Positions 44,800 through 58,200 of a stretch of DNA of 64,000 nt are shown here, piece after piece. Every line of letters begins with the position of its first letter. Positions within the stretch are counted from its first letter, which is position 1. Under the pieces are notes generated by a model. It did no database searches, had not been told where the DNA came from, and was given only the letters and a program-made list of their open reading frames with translations. The translations under genes and the position numbers were made by a program. The stretch is from Gryganskiella cystojenkinii (lineage: Eukaryota; Mortierellomycota; Mortierellomycetes; Mortierellales; Mortierellaceae), in NCBI GenBank assembly GCA_015852425.1, contig JAAAIG010000076.1:1-64000 (forward strand), given 5' to 3'.

Positions 44800-44943
44800 A
44801 TGGAAAGAAAAAAAAAATGAAAACACGCGGCTTCCTTTTAAATTTTGAAGAAAAACAACGGATTCCTTTCCTTCGTACTGTGTTGTTTCTTCAATTTTCT
44901 TTTTCATCCAATTCCCTCTTTACCACATCACATCATTCATTCA

Positions 44944-45699
44944 ATGACGACTCCCAGCCCAAGCGAACCTCTGTCCAACACTCTCGCGCCCAGCACTGCT
45001 GCCACACTCACGATCCGTGTGATCAAGTCATTCGAGTACCGCACCTCAAAGAACCTCATTCTCCACAACATCGACCTCACCACGACTACCGTGGGGCAGC
45101 TCAAAGCAAAGATTATCGAGAGTATGAAATGAAGGAGGGCAGCAAATGGCCGTTTCTTTCCATTTTGCACCTGCACCTTGTTGATTTGCAAAAAAAAAAA
45201 AGAGAGACTATTTTTTTTTTTTTTTACCTTTGCCACCAAAAAAAATACTGACGCCAACCATGTTTTGTTCTCCTTTTGACAGCCGTTAAAACTGCTCCCG
45301 GTTGGAAGCCATACCAGACAACGGTCTTTGGTAATCTAAGCGACAGCCAAAAAGGGGATGAAATAGGCGTACGATCATTCTTTCTTACTAACAACGAGTC
45401 AACTTCTTCCAATAATAGACACCTTAAAGCTGTACACGAAAGCACATGGAGCAAAAACCATGAATTTGATTATCAACTTGGATCACGACGACTGGTTCTT
45501 GGACAACGAAAGCGATATCCTGACCTCTCATGGAATCGGTAAGGAGAGCGTAAAAAAAACAAGTAACATACCGCACATGTGGCCCTAACCACGCGCAAAA
45601 TTTTATTCCGTTTCATTGTTAGAAAATGAAACCGAGATTTCGATCTTCAACCGAGCGTTGTACGAGGCTTACAAGCAGCACCCAGACATGAAGTGGTAA
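44944..45699 (+). CDS. C2orf76/UPF0538 family protein
   Basis: A small conserved eukaryotic protein of unknown function with a ubiquitin-like character. Four exons (44944-45121, 45283-45330, 45419-45538, 45623-45699) join in frame to 140 residues. After a Ser/Thr/Pro-rich start, the family core reads LTIRVIKSFEYRTSKNLILH, NIDLTTTTVGQLKAKI, the short exon TAPGWKPYQTTVFG, LKLYTKAHGAKTMNLIIN, then DHDDWFLDNESDIL and ENETEISIFNRALYEAYKQHP. The human protein has the same order and length. The first and last blocks suit a beta-grasp fold, but this is inference. All splice sites are canonical. Confidence 0.88.
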
Positions 45700-46327
45700 A
45701 GCGAGCAAATAAAAGAAAAACGAAACAAGGTTTCTATTCTCGAAAAAAAATTCAAACGCTTCTTGTGGGAAGGCTCTATGCTATTTTGGTGGCGCCGATT
45801 CTTTCCTTTCTTTGTCTTTTTTAGAAAAAAAGGTGTCAATGTCTCCTTGAATTTTTATTTTCTCTTTCTCAGAACAAAGAATGGAGAAAGGAGGGAAAGA
45901 AGCTCATTGCGATGTAGGCCAAAGACAAGGGTCCATTCTCCCTGGCTCTGCTGACACAAAAAGGAACTCGTCTGAGCCAACGACGTTGAGCCAGGAGTTC
46001 CTCTCTTTTCTCGATTTGTCCAAATGGAAAAAAAAGAGAGACTCGGCAATAATGAAACAAGAGTCGGTTTTTGGCAGCAGACCAGCTGGACATTTTTTTT
46101 TCTTTCTTCTTTTTCATTTCTCCTTCTCTCTGTCTACACTCCCAGTTCTCGTATCGCAGATGGCAATGCTTCTCTTGGTTCCATCCCGAATCCCTCGATA
46201 TTGATTCTCTGATCCCTTCGTGCCCTTGCTACACCCGCCTCACATCACGACCCTAACGCCACCAACCGATATAACGACAACCAACTATTCTCAGGCTCGC
46301 CGTTTCCTGCCAGCCTTAAACATTGAC
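45700..46327. other. Intergenic region and 5' leader of the LRR gene
   Basis: AT- and T-rich sequence with CT-rich leader from about 46080. No gene was recognised. Confidence 0.45.
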
Positions 46328-49300
46328 ATGCAAACATACATTGATATGGAAAACCACGACACCACTACCACCACCATTAACCTTCAACCCATACCCAATG
46401 ATGCGACGACGACGACGACGATGACAACTGATCTTCTGAAGCGTAACGAACAACCCCAGCTGTCACAAAGTAACGATTTCGAATATGCCTCCAATGGCTC
46501 GACCGCTTTCAAGGAGGATCCACGAAGGTCAAGAGAAGATGGACCCTTGTTGCACGAATCGGTTGTCCAGTCATCGCCGCTCTTTACGCCGTTAAAACTT
46601 AAGCCCCTGTGTTCGGAGGACAATGAGCCAGAGGCGAGTGACAGCCCTCCTGGACTCTTCTTGATTACTGCACTGGAAAACGTCTCTGATTTTCCCAAGT
46701 CGACAAAAACGACGACGACGACGACAAGAGCAATGTTTTGCAAGCAAGGCAGTTGTCCAGGTGAGTGAAATGGCGGAAAGAGAGTGCTTTACTGCTTTCT
46801 TTCGCAAAAAAAAAATCCGCCAGTCGCCTTTGACATCGCTTGGTTGTCCAACAGACCTCTCTATCCCCGTAAACAGAGAGCAAAAAAACAAAAATTGGAT
46901 TGTTCCTTTCGGAAGGTCGAGTTTGTTTGTGCCTCCTTGAGACTCGGACACATTTGCGGATTTGTATCCCTTTCTGTTTGTGTTCCAGGGAACATGGAAA
47001 AAGTTGATGGGCGCGAGTTACAAGTGAACTCAACATAACGCGCATAAGAAAAAAAAAGAGTGAGGGAGAGATGACGGACTAATGACGAACCATATCCACA
47101 AGTTGTTTCCTTCTTGGGGGTCACCAAGAGGATGACGGTCGAAAAGAAAAAAAGAGCCAGTCCATGCAAATGCCGCATCAATGACCAAACTCGAGGTCTG
47201 CGCTCTTTCCTTTTCCTTTTTTGTTTTGGCGGTTTTCTCCCTTTTTCTTTCATACCTCCACTCCGACTTCTCATTTCCTTCCCTCTCGCCTCTGTCACTG
47301 TTCTTTACCCCCTCTTTACTCCCTGCCACCGTTGCAATCTTTCCATTGTGAGTTTGCATTCCGGCATTCCTAACCTGCAGCATGTTTTCGTGAACCCATT
47401 GTTCGCAAACCTACCCTGCAATGTAAGTCACGTCTAACCCGCACGCCTCTTTGTCCCTGTTCATGTAGGTCCGGATAATCCCAAAATCCCGTTTTCCGGT
47501 CCAACGGCCTCTGTCTCCACGGGCTCTTTGTCCACTTTGGTTCCGAACTTCGCCCAACAGGACTCGTCGACTCTCACAAGTAGATCCTCCTTAAATCACT
47601 TCCCCCTCTCCTCTTCATCGGCGTCTTCAGCTTTGTTGGCAACTTCCTCCCTTAGTGAGACCCCCTTGAATCCCTCCTTGTCTTTGTCCTACTCTGTCGC
47701 ACCCAACTCTTGTCCAGCTGGTCCTGACTTGACTTCCTTGGTCTTAGCGCCATCCCTTTGCGGTAACTCTTCGACTGGAACAACATCAACTCCATCCATA
47801 GCACTGAACTCCACCAACGCAACAGTATCAGAGCCCACATCATTTTACTGCTCGGGGCCTCCTTCTTTCCCCCTCGTCGCCACATCGAGCTCCTTGTTCC
47901 TCACACCTGTTGCGGACCGGTCAACAACAGCAACAACAACAACAACAACAACAGCAACAACAACAACAACAATCGCCCCCGAATCCGTGAGCACGCCAAT
48001 TACAGAGACTGTACACCTTGTGTCCTTGCCCGCACATATCGATTTGTCCAAGCTCCACCCTCGGACTCAATCTACCGGTTACTCAATCGCATCCTCCATC
48101 AGTACATCGTCCCTATCCTCTTCCCAGTACCCGACCTCCTCTGCCCAAAACACACCTCAGTTCAAAAAATCTCCACATTGGCTTGATCACTTCAAAGGGC
48201 GACCAGTAACGAAAAGTCCTTCCTCTAGTACCCCTAATCTCTTATCCTCTGCCTCCGCTGGTGCATATAGAAGCAGCAACATCAGTTTTGTTAGTGCTGC
48301 GAGTGCCGAAGACACCCCTTACAGCACCCCGACGCATCCTGCACCCCCCAACAACAAGTTTCTGAGACGTACTCGATCGTTCTCCTTCCCGAACGGCACC
48401 ACCAACGATTCCCCACATCATCTGCCGTCCTCCTCTGGACGAGGTTACAACATCTTTCAAAGGATGCTCAAGCTCACAAGGAACCACTCCATGCCCGTCC
48501 CCACAAGCAAGGGTAGTGGAGCACTTAAGACTTCCAACACAAACGTCTTTTCCTTCCCTGCACTCTCGCTCACAAGAACCACTAGCGAAAAGAGTGTCTT
48601 TGGAGGGAACGAGAACAATCCACCGACCCCAGGGACGCGATCTCGCTCCGCCTCCGCTTCGGATTCAGTCCCGATTGCACCCATTATCTCGGCCATCTTA
48701 CAGGGAAACTTTTTGGCGTTGTCTGATCTTTATCTCGATATTTTGATCCGCGTCATGGCTGGCAAGAACTCGACAGCACTCGAGACGATCAGTCTGACAG
48801 GAGCGGCCATTTCAGGCACCGATGGAAAGTTGCTCGCCAAGCTGATTCGGTCGTCAGACGCGGCCAATATCAAGGTACTGAAACTAGACCGGAACGCGAT
48901 CAGTCTGCAAGCCTACAAGAATATGTTCGAAGTCTGGCGACACAACCATACGATCACGACGTTAAGTCTTGTCCGGTCGGGTGTGAACGACAAGACGATT
49001 AAGTACCTGGTCAACGCCCTCAACACGAACGACACGTTACGAGAGCTTGATCTTTCGAGTAATCAGATTACTGCTTTAGGGATTGAGGCTCTTTGTGAAG
49101 CCCTCATTTATAACCGTGCCTTGATCCGTCTCTGTCTTCAGTCCAACAGTCTCAAGAAGGCCGCTGCACCTCACCTGGCTAGGTTACTCAGCAAGAATCG
49201 AGTGATCCGACACCTCAATGTTGGTTCCAATGGTCTTGGACCCGAAGGTTGTGCCCAAATTGCAGACGCCGTGCGATTCAACCGAACATTAAACTCGCTC

Positions 49301-50656
49301 AGCCTAGACATGAACGAGATGGGACCCCGAGGGGCGGCGGCTATTGCAGTGGCTTTGATATCGAACAGACATCTGACGTATCTATATATCCCGCACAACA
49401 GCATCGGAGATGAAGGATTGACTGCAATTTGTGAGAGTCTAAAGAGAAACAAGTACCTTATCGCTCTGGATCTCGAGCTGAACCAAATTGGAAATGCAAG
49501 GAGCGAGGTCGGCATGGAGGCGCTCAGTCAGGTCCTGCGAGTCAACTCCACGTTGCGAGAGATCAACCTGGCTTACAACCTATTCTCGGGACCAGCGATC
49601 CAAAGGCTTATGAGTGGCGTGGCTGAGAATTCGACACTGGAAAGCATCATCTTTACAAACTGTTGCATCTCAACCGAAGGAGCGATCGCAATCGCAGAAG
49701 TTTTACCAGCTAGTACAGGGCTTCAGAACCTCGGTCTTACCTCGAATCCCGATATCGGTGTTGAAGGGTACTGGGCCCTGGCGACAAGCCTGGCCAAGAA
49801 CCGATCCATGAAGGGCATGCAGTTGGATTATAACTCGGAGGATCGTCATAACCTCTATGAATCTATCCAGCTTTCGCTAACGAGGAACTTTATTTGGCAG
49901 CAGGCCATTTACGCGGCCGCCTGCAAGATCTTGGTCCTTTCCCGAATCGTGCTCCTGGGCCGACCTGTCACTCAAAAGCTTCTTTTGTCTCAGCAGCAAC
50001 CACAGCTGCAACAGCAGGCTGCTCAAGGCAGTGGCGGTGTCGCTGCGTGGAAGCTGCTGAGAAAGGTCAGGTTTGGAAGGACCAATTCTTCGACTTCTTT
50101 AACTTCGCTACTTTCACTAGGCAAGAATAACCGTGCAGGTGATACATCGACGACAGCCGCTGCCTCTTCCTCTGATTGCGCAGGGTCCACCACTACAAGC
50201 TCATCCTCGTCTTCTGGTAACCAGGGTTTGAGTAGCACGCAAATTGTGTTGCCACACCAGCAGCAACGGTTGATGGACCAGGGACTGTTGCTCGACGGTT
50301 CGCATCCTCAAAAGCAACAGCAGTCAGCATCGCAACAACAACAACAACAACAACAACAACAGCAGCAGCAGCAGCAACAACTACGACAGGTGCATCAAGA
50401 GTATAATGCACACGAAGTCATGGCCAATCTGGGGAATATGCCGTACGAGATCTTTGAGACGATCTGCGCCTTTTTGGATCCAGGTCGGACCATGAGCATT
50501 GGACAGATCCGTGCCGCTATACAGGCCGCAGGGGTTCGATCTACATTAGTCCGCCACTATACCCGAGAGAAGATGTTGGAGGGGATCTTTCAGAGTCGAT
50601 ATATTGCGCCTGTGGGGATGCGGTATTCCGTCAAGGCTGGCGAGGAGCGTTTTTGA
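46328..50656 (+). CDS. Large RNase-inhibitor-type leucine-rich-repeat protein
   Basis: Best model is three exons (46328-46760, 47381-47422, 47469-50656), 1220 residues. Exon 1 is Thr/Ser-rich and ends FCKQGSCP. The 42-nt exon adds CFREPIVRKPTLQ and conserves frame; without it exon 1 also joins exon 3 in frame (1206 residues). A Ser/Thr/Pro-rich region of about 350 residues, with a Thr tract from ACA repeats, precedes about ten LRRs of the RI/NLR type, such as NDTLRELDLSSNQITALGIEAL, NRTLNSLSLDMNEMGPRG and NKYLIALDLELNQIGN. After the LRRs come a basic helix, a Gln-rich stretch and a C-terminal block (NMPYEIFETICAFLDPGRTM) that faintly recalls an F-box helix. It is probably a protein-binding scaffold; there is no nucleotide-binding domain, so it is not a classical NLR. 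Function is unknown. Confidence 0.75.
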
Positions 50657-50964
50657 GCGAAGAGTAAGCCGTTCCAGTGTTGTAGTCAATTATAAAATAC
50701 ACGTGATATTACGTTCAATTAGAGAGCGAAGATGTGTAGCCCGTTTCTCCAGAGCCGCATGAAAGAAAGAAAGAATGAATGAATGCGCGTTCTTCTAAAC
50801 ATTCACTGGCAATCCGTTCATCATCACCATCTCCTTCTATCTCCCTCCCTCTCTCTCTCTCCCTCTCTCTTATTCTCCATTAATCTCTCTCCATCTCTCA
50901 CACACATACACACACACTCTCTCAAGGGGGTCTATATTTTTTTCTATAAAGGCTACGCTACATC

Positions 50965-53900
50965 ATGACAGGACGCCCTGGAGCTGGAGCTTTGACCGCC
51001 TCCATGGTTGTGCCAAAGGCCAAGGACGACCCTGTCCGCCAGCAGTTGATACAGGCACTCTTTTCTGACAGCTCATGTGAGTCTCTAACTCTTGTCCTTT
51101 TACAAGTGTACACTTAAGTGACCCGACTGTGTCCGATGACTTTTCTAAAAGGAAGTAGGAACCGATAAATACCACGAAACAGAATAAACCGACTTGGGAC
51201 ATTTACCACGCACCAAACTTTACCTTGGATGGCACCAGCTCCCTTTCACTCGGGAGCTCTCACTCGGGACCTCAGCGTTCTATTCGACTCGAGTTGACTT
51301 TCTCTCTCTCTTGCTCAATGGATGCTACAGTGTTGGGAACTGTCGCGTTAACCTTATCTCTCTTCGTTCATTTTTTTTTCTTCGAAATAGCGAGCAACGC
51401 GGAAACGATGTTAACCTATGTCAAGATCTTTGAGGAAGAAAAAGCTGGCAAGGACATGAAGGCCCTGGGCAAGAAAGGATCCGCTGACAGGACAAAGATG
51501 CTGTCCAAACCTCGCTACCTTTGCATGACAGGTAAGAGAACATCCTCCATATCAGCACTGTGCAAGTCGCAGGTCGAAGTCACGAACGAGGATCATTTAA
51601 ATGATTTCTTTCTTTTTTTCTGTCTTGAAATAGTCAAGTCGAACGGAAAAGTACGACTGCATAAAGTCAAAAAGACTTCGGCGACTTCATACCATATTGG
51701 CAGAACATGGCATCTGGATGAGATCAAGTCTATCGAGAACGTGGATGTAAGTATAGACCTGAGGGTTTGGACCTTTTTTTTATGTCTTGGGACGCGAACA
51801 TGAACATGACCAGTCTTACTTATCCGGGCGCCATCTTGGCACTTATCCATATCACTAGGCCAGGAGATGGACTGTTGTCATTAACCGTCCTTACGCGTGG
51901 GTGACAGATGTACCCGAGTTGAAGACCGATTTTTTGATGATGTTGCTCAAAGTCTTGAGAAGTAACCTTAAGCGACTGCCTACGCTCATCAACATTGACG
52001 AACCTGCGCTGGCGAGTAAGTAAAAACTGTGAGCAAGAAACAATGTTATGGCTGTCCATGAAATCGTCTTTAACCTGGGTTAATTCAACTTAAAAAAAAC
52101 GTCAGCACAATTCAACATGGCTCGCGAGGTAGCCAACGTATCCTCGAACAGGAATCACAGAACAGCCCCTATACCCGGCGGTATCGCCAACGCGACAGGA
52201 TCGTTTGTGCAGGATTTTGATAACCGACTTTCGATCCAGACCGAACGTATGAAGAGAAACGCAGCTCCATCGAATTCCTCTCTCGGTTCAGGCGCCACAC
52301 CCGGTGGTGCCAGCAGTCCTCGAAGCGATCAAGGCGGAGCTCGCATAATGGAGGAACAGGAACCCCTGGACGAGATTGCATTGTTTAACCTGGAAGAACT
52401 CTTGTACGATATGGACCTGGCCTCGAGTGAGGATGGCGTTGCACTGGAGACCCGACTCATGAACGAGTTGAGCGCACTCGAACTGGCAAATGTGTACTCG
52501 ATCATCGAATCGGACGAGCGAATCAAGGATGTCATGTCTGAGCTCGACAAAGGCATTGAGGAACTGGATGACATGGACAGTTGGCTATCCCTCTACCGCC
52601 AAGAACTGGATTCCATGGGTGACGATATTCGACAGATTGAATCCCAGAACCGAGGACTGCAGGTCCAGACCTCCAACCAAGCGAGTCTGTTGAGAGAACT
52701 CGAACACCTATTGATCTCGATCACGATTCCGGACAGTGTGCTCGAGACACTCAAGAAGGAGACCCTGGAGAGAGATTCTAGCATTCGACGACTGGAAGAG
52801 GCTGCGGCCGAAATTCAGGACGTGCTCTTGACCAAGTATGACGATGATGTGGCGAGTATGTCGGCCGTGCACGGTCGTATGGAACACTATAGTTTCCATT
52901 GTGGTAACTTTGCAGGACGTCTCTTTGAGTTCTTGAGGGCCAAACTTCAGAACCAGGCGGACCAATACCTGAACGATAAGCAAAGGGCGCTGTCGAAGGG
53001 GTACCTTGTCATGTTTGGCTACGAGGCTATAGAGAGATATTTTATTACGTACAGAGGTCTGATCGTTTGGCTGAGAGAGATGGATTCCAGACGATTCACG
53101 GATTTGCAGATGGTGCGTATGGGTGTCTACGTTCACTGTCGTCGATTCAGTTTGATAAGCCATTGGATTGACGTGTTCCTTGTACTTTCTATGACTCTTG
53201 ATAATAGCAATACGTGAACAACTTGAACAGGTTATATCGCAAGGAGATCAAAGAGTTTTTCAGTATCCTCTCAACCCACCATGTTGCAAAGCTCGAGAAA
53301 CCTGACGACTCTGAATTTGGTAAGAGATGCTTTTCATATCTCATGCGTTGCAATGCTCAGATTCTTTTGGTTTCAAACTGACCGATCATGCATACCTCTA
53401 CCACCTAGTGTTTGGATCCTCATATCACGGGGGCGGCTTGATTGCTCGTGGCGGCACAGCCATTCGCGAGTCTCTATCCTCACCTTCAGATCTGACCGGC
53501 CGTATCCCTTGGAGAAAGCGATCCACCCGAGAGATTCAAGATCCCAATGTTGTTTCAACTATGTCCAGCCGAAACCACGGAGGTGATCTCGGCGAATCCT
53601 CGAGTAGAATCGATGTCGGACAGGATGAAAAGTTGGCTATCGACGAGGCCTTTGCCCAGGCGCTGACGATCGTCACTGCATTGGCGGCGCGGGAACAAAA
53701 CTATATGTCGGACCTGTTCACGCTGACGAAGGTTATGTCGATGCGCATGTTCCTAGATGACCCTCACTTGAACGGGAATGGGTCCACAGCCAAGTATGCT
53801 CAACTGGATTTGGAGACACAGAGAAAGCCGACGTTAGATCTCAAGAGCAGTAAGAGGTTGGCCCAGTTGATGGGCATCTTGTTTGATGGTCTGAGCGTCG

Positions 53901-55130
53901 AATTGAATAATTTTGCCGATATGGGATTCAAGAACGAGAACGTGTAAGTCGTGCTGGACTTCCTGCCTGGATGAAAATAACATGAAATATGTTGCTTACC
54001 TTACTTTCATACGATCATCGCTATAGGCAATGCGTTGGGATGCTAATCTCGGTCGAGAGAACTCAAAAGGATTTTGTCGACTCGGATCAGGCTTATCTAA
54101 ACACGATGCTGGCACAGCTGCACACAAAGTTGGCCACAATGTTTGAGAAATATGTGGTACGTATATCATTGTTTATTTGTTATATTTGTAATGCATTGCT
54201 TCGATTATGAAGATGGCTTCTGAAAAAAAGCGTTGGACATCTGCTACTCGTTCTTGTTTATAGGAGGAACAACTCAAGTTTATCGAGGAGGCTCGGCACA
54301 AGACGAAGCGTAAGGGCGTCTTACCTTTCATGCGCATCTTCCCCCGTTTTGCTCAACGGATGGAGGCTCTCTTGGAGGGCAATGAATCGACCGAGGCTCG
54401 TCAGTTGATCAGTGCAGCGTACGATCGTTTAGTCCGAGTCATGTTCGAGTCGACGGAAGCTCTGGCGAAGGAGACTGTGGACTTTGATGATAAGGAGCAA
54501 GGATCACACGTCGTCAACATCGAGAACATGCATCATTTCCATAGCGAGATGCGATTGCGCAAGGTCAAGGTGGCAAAGTTGGAGAGCTATATGAAGTATG
54601 CAAAGGCATCATATGAGTCCCATCTTGAAACCTATGTTCGAGGCGTTGTTCGAAGATCGTTATCGAAACTTTTGGTAAGAAAAAAACCTTAAAGATCAAT
54701 CTCCAGTGCTATTATAGCCATGGTCTGTACTAAAATTCTATAATTTTTTTGTTTATGGCAGGACTTTTTCGATGGAGTTGAGGGGCTTGTCAAGACCAAG
54801 GCTTCCGCGTCTGAAGATGTGGGATTCCACCTGACCTACAACAAGGCGGCGCTCAAGAAGGTTGTCTCGCTCTACCCTTCGTCAGTCGTGCGCAAAGATT
54901 TGTTGCAACTCTACCGTAAAGTCGAAAAGCATTTTGCTTCTGCAGATGAGGATCAGGAGGGTCTCCTTCAGGTGGCCTGGAGAGGTATCCAAGAAGAGTT
55001 CCTGAGACAACACGAACGGTTCTCGCGACTGATCCGTGAATGTTACCCAGCTGAGGCCAATATCCAGATGGAGTTCTCGGTCCAGGAACTCTTGGGATTC
55101 TTTTCCGAGATTGCAAAAACTCACCATTAG
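50965..55130 (+). CDS. SEC3: Exocyst complex subunit SEC3 (EXOC1)
   Basis: SEC3 marks sites of exocytosis and tethers secretory vesicles to the plasma membrane as part of the eight-subunit exocyst, which matters for hyphal tip growth. Ten exons join in frame to 1028 residues: 50965-51076, 51391-51531, 51634-51746, 51859-52015, 52106-53112, 53208-53319, 53409-53943, 54027-54156, 54264-54674 and 54762-55130. Residues 30-170 form the PIP2- and Rho-binding PH-type domain (LTYVKIFEEEKAG, GKVRLHKVKKTSATSYHIG, TWHLDEIKSIENVD, FLMMLLKVLRSNLKRLP). A Ser/Gly-rich linker follows. The remainder is the Sec3 coiled-coil and helical-bundle core, with LYRQELDSMGDDIRQIE and YEAIERYFITYRGLIVWLRE early and the C-terminal LDFFDGVEGLVKTKASASE and LLGFFSEIAK. 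All introns have canonical borders. It converges with the PH-domain gene, 100 bp between stops. A TATAAA string only 20 bp before the ATG is probably not its TATA box. Confidence 0.93.
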
Positions 55131-55230
55131 ACAAAAAACGTAGGAGTGATAGATCCAAGGGCACCCAATCAAATAAGAAAAAAATATGTTTTTATTTAAT
55201 TCGCTCTATATGCGGTTTAACAGGACATCG

Positions 55231-58200
55231 TTACCGTTGAGTGGCGTTAACGGCTGCACGATAAGGAGATCGCAGGGGGATCGTTGGAGCGCCAGTGTCT
55301 TGGCCCTGAACTTGATCGTCGTGATCAGAGTGAGTAGTTGTGGCTGCCAAACCTTCCTGCACAATTTGATGCGTAGGCAGGGACTCTATGTTTGAGTTCT
55401 CGACCTTACTCTCTTCGGACATCTTCACTACCTCGAGCTCTTGCCGTTCTCGCCGCTGTTTCAGCAACTCTTCCGCGGCAGTTTCTTGAGCAATGGCCTG
55501 GACTAGTTCGTCCGTGGGGACAATCTGCCGAGCAACGTCAACAACGAAGGGATTCTTTCCATGGACCTGTTCCGTACCGTTTGAGTGTGTTGTCTCTTGA
55601 CGCGAAGATCCCGCAGAGGAGGATGGGGCGGCAGTGGAAGATAATGGCGAGATGAGAGAATGCGATCGATGTCCTGGTGTGAGGACAAGATCGGGATCGA
55701 TACACCGCATTTGGGCGGATTGATAGCGTGGGCGCCCATCAGCCCCAGTCTTTGGAGTCCAGCTACCTGAAGCTACTTTAATAGGCGCCGTATGGACCGA
55801 TCCTCTAGTAGTTGACGATGCTGAAGATGACTGCTGCTGTTGCTGAATCTGTAGGATTGGGATTGAGATCACGGATGACAAGATGTTCCCAATACTGGGC
55901 TGAGGCTTGATAGAGTCGGATGAATATTGACGATGTGGTTGGTGCCTTAGATGCTGGTGTTGTGGCTTTGGCAACTTTTCATCAATGATAGAAACTGATC
56001 CGGTTCTTGTCCTTGGAGGCAAAGGAAGGTGGCGATGTTCGTAGGACTGCGCTGCTGGGGCTGAGAATAGGTCCCTGCTGCTGCTGAGGTCATCGTGTTT
56101 TTTAGGGAGAGAGGTCATAGATTTTGAGAAACGACTGCCCTTGCCGTCACTACCACTCTTGCTATTACTGCTGCCACTGCTTCTGCCAGAACCATTCTTT
56201 AAACTCTGAGTAGAATCAACGAGGATAAGCCCTCGGAGCAAAGGATTGGAGGCATCCAAGGCTTCGCTTGTTGTCGTCATGTATCGTTTACTGTTGTTGC
56301 TGCCTCCGTGGTCGATTTGATCTTCATAGGTCTTGGAGGTCTGGGCGATCGGGTGTGACTTTAAAGCTGAGGAACCGTAAACGGACCAAAGTTTCTTGAC
56401 CTTCTTGGGACTGGATGCCATGGCGGCTTTAGCCTTGGCCTCTTTCTCGTTGATCATCATTGGTGAGAGATCCTGGCTGGCTCCATAGTAGATTGGTGAC
56501 GGTGGAGTGAAATTTCGGTCGTCGTCGTCTTGGATTAATGTTGAATCATTCTCATTCGCCGTGGCGGTGACTACCGAGCTTCCTCCAGAAGAAGATTGGC
56601 TTGGGGAGGCCGAGGATCCGTCCTGGTCCGAACGCAGGTTGTCAACCTCCAAGACATAGAATTCTGGAGAGGTCAGGAACGTTGACGAAAAGGCACTACT
56701 GGTTGGAGAGATAATCCCAAGCTTCGGTGAAGAGGCCGGTGAGTCGGTCGAATAATATGAAGTTGAAGGTGACTCACCTACAAGAAGATAGTATAAAAAC
56801 AATGAATAAAAACACCGCACCCGAGGAATAACGGGAAAACACCAATATTTTCTGGAGGCTTACCATCGGGTTGGCGTGGATGCATCGCTGAGCCAGGGAT
56901 CTGCAAAACTAGCGGCTGCTGGGAGCGGCCGCCAGGAGCTCCAATGTGACCCTGGCGGTGACGTTGATACGTCGTTGTCTTCCCGGGATGCTCTTGTGTC
57001 TGTGAGGAGGGGATTGACGATGGCCCATTCTGTTTCAAACTGGCGGTTATGTCTGAGATTCCAACATAACTAGATGCTGCACTGTGAGAGTGCAGTGAGG
57101 ATGAGTATGAGGAGCCGCCCGCGAAAAATGATTCCTCCGTAGATTGTGGCTGTTGTTTCGAACGACCGCTGAAGCTGCCAGTACCGACGCCGTAGCTGCT
57201 GTTGAACTTATTGGACTCCAGACTCATACTGGTATTGGCACTGCTGGCGATGGCACTCCTGGTGCTGTCGTTGCTAATATTTTTATCGCGACTGTAAAGA
57301 AAGGTTGACGAGCTGGTGGACCAAGCTCCCAAATTGTCGTCCACGCACATCTGCAACGATCGAACAGATGCTACACTGGAGGGGTGTTCTTGCGCAGGCA
57401 TGATTAGAGTCGAGGGGTCGTTCATGTCTGAAAGAGTTGGATCTTCTAGTAGCAATCGATCCAGAACCTTGTCAATGATGGACTGACCTCCCTGATCCAG
57501 TCCTTCATGGTAGTCGCGATCGTTCTGTTGGCGGTGTTGACTACGGTATCCATAGGTCAAATGTTGGTTGTTGTTCTGATCCAGAGAGTCGGCTCGGCTT
57601 TTGCTTCCACCAAAACTGACATCCTTCCGGTCGTTCGCCTGTTGATGGGCCTGTGCATGGTCAATGTGACTCTGGATGGCTTCCAACCATAAATCCAGAG
57701 CCTGCTGTGTCTCTGCGTGGAAGAGGTGATGCGTTTGTTGATTCTTGTCTTGGTTACCTGGCGTTGCCATTCCTGTGGAAGATGGCCCCAAAGTTGACGC
57801 TATCATAGATGCGGCCGCGGAACTAGTTAGGGGACTGCTGGGAATAGATGTATCTGTTAGTCCTGCTGAACCGGTCGTCAGAGACAGCCGAAAGGCGAGT
57901 TTTGATTTCCGGGAAAGCTCCGATCCAGAAGTAAGGAGGGCATAGTCGGCCAGGCGGAGAACCCCGATGGGCTTGGTGTCAATCTAATATCGAGGGTACT
58001 TCTGTGTGAGTCTTGCGTTTGGTGGCGGCTCTATGCATGTGAACACAAAAAGAATCGCTTACGAAACAAAAAAAATAAAAGAAAAGAAAAACAAAAAGAG
58101 AGAACTCACATTGGATCGATAATATAGCAGACAGTCGTCCTTGAGGACACACCACCGTCGTCGCCAAACGAGTTGTAGGGAGGAAGACCTTTTCTGAAGC

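Noticed and set aside
46761..47380. Additional exons in the long first intron of the LRR gene
   Set aside because: Only short frames with weak splice sites are seen; nothing beyond the 42-nt exon could be supported.
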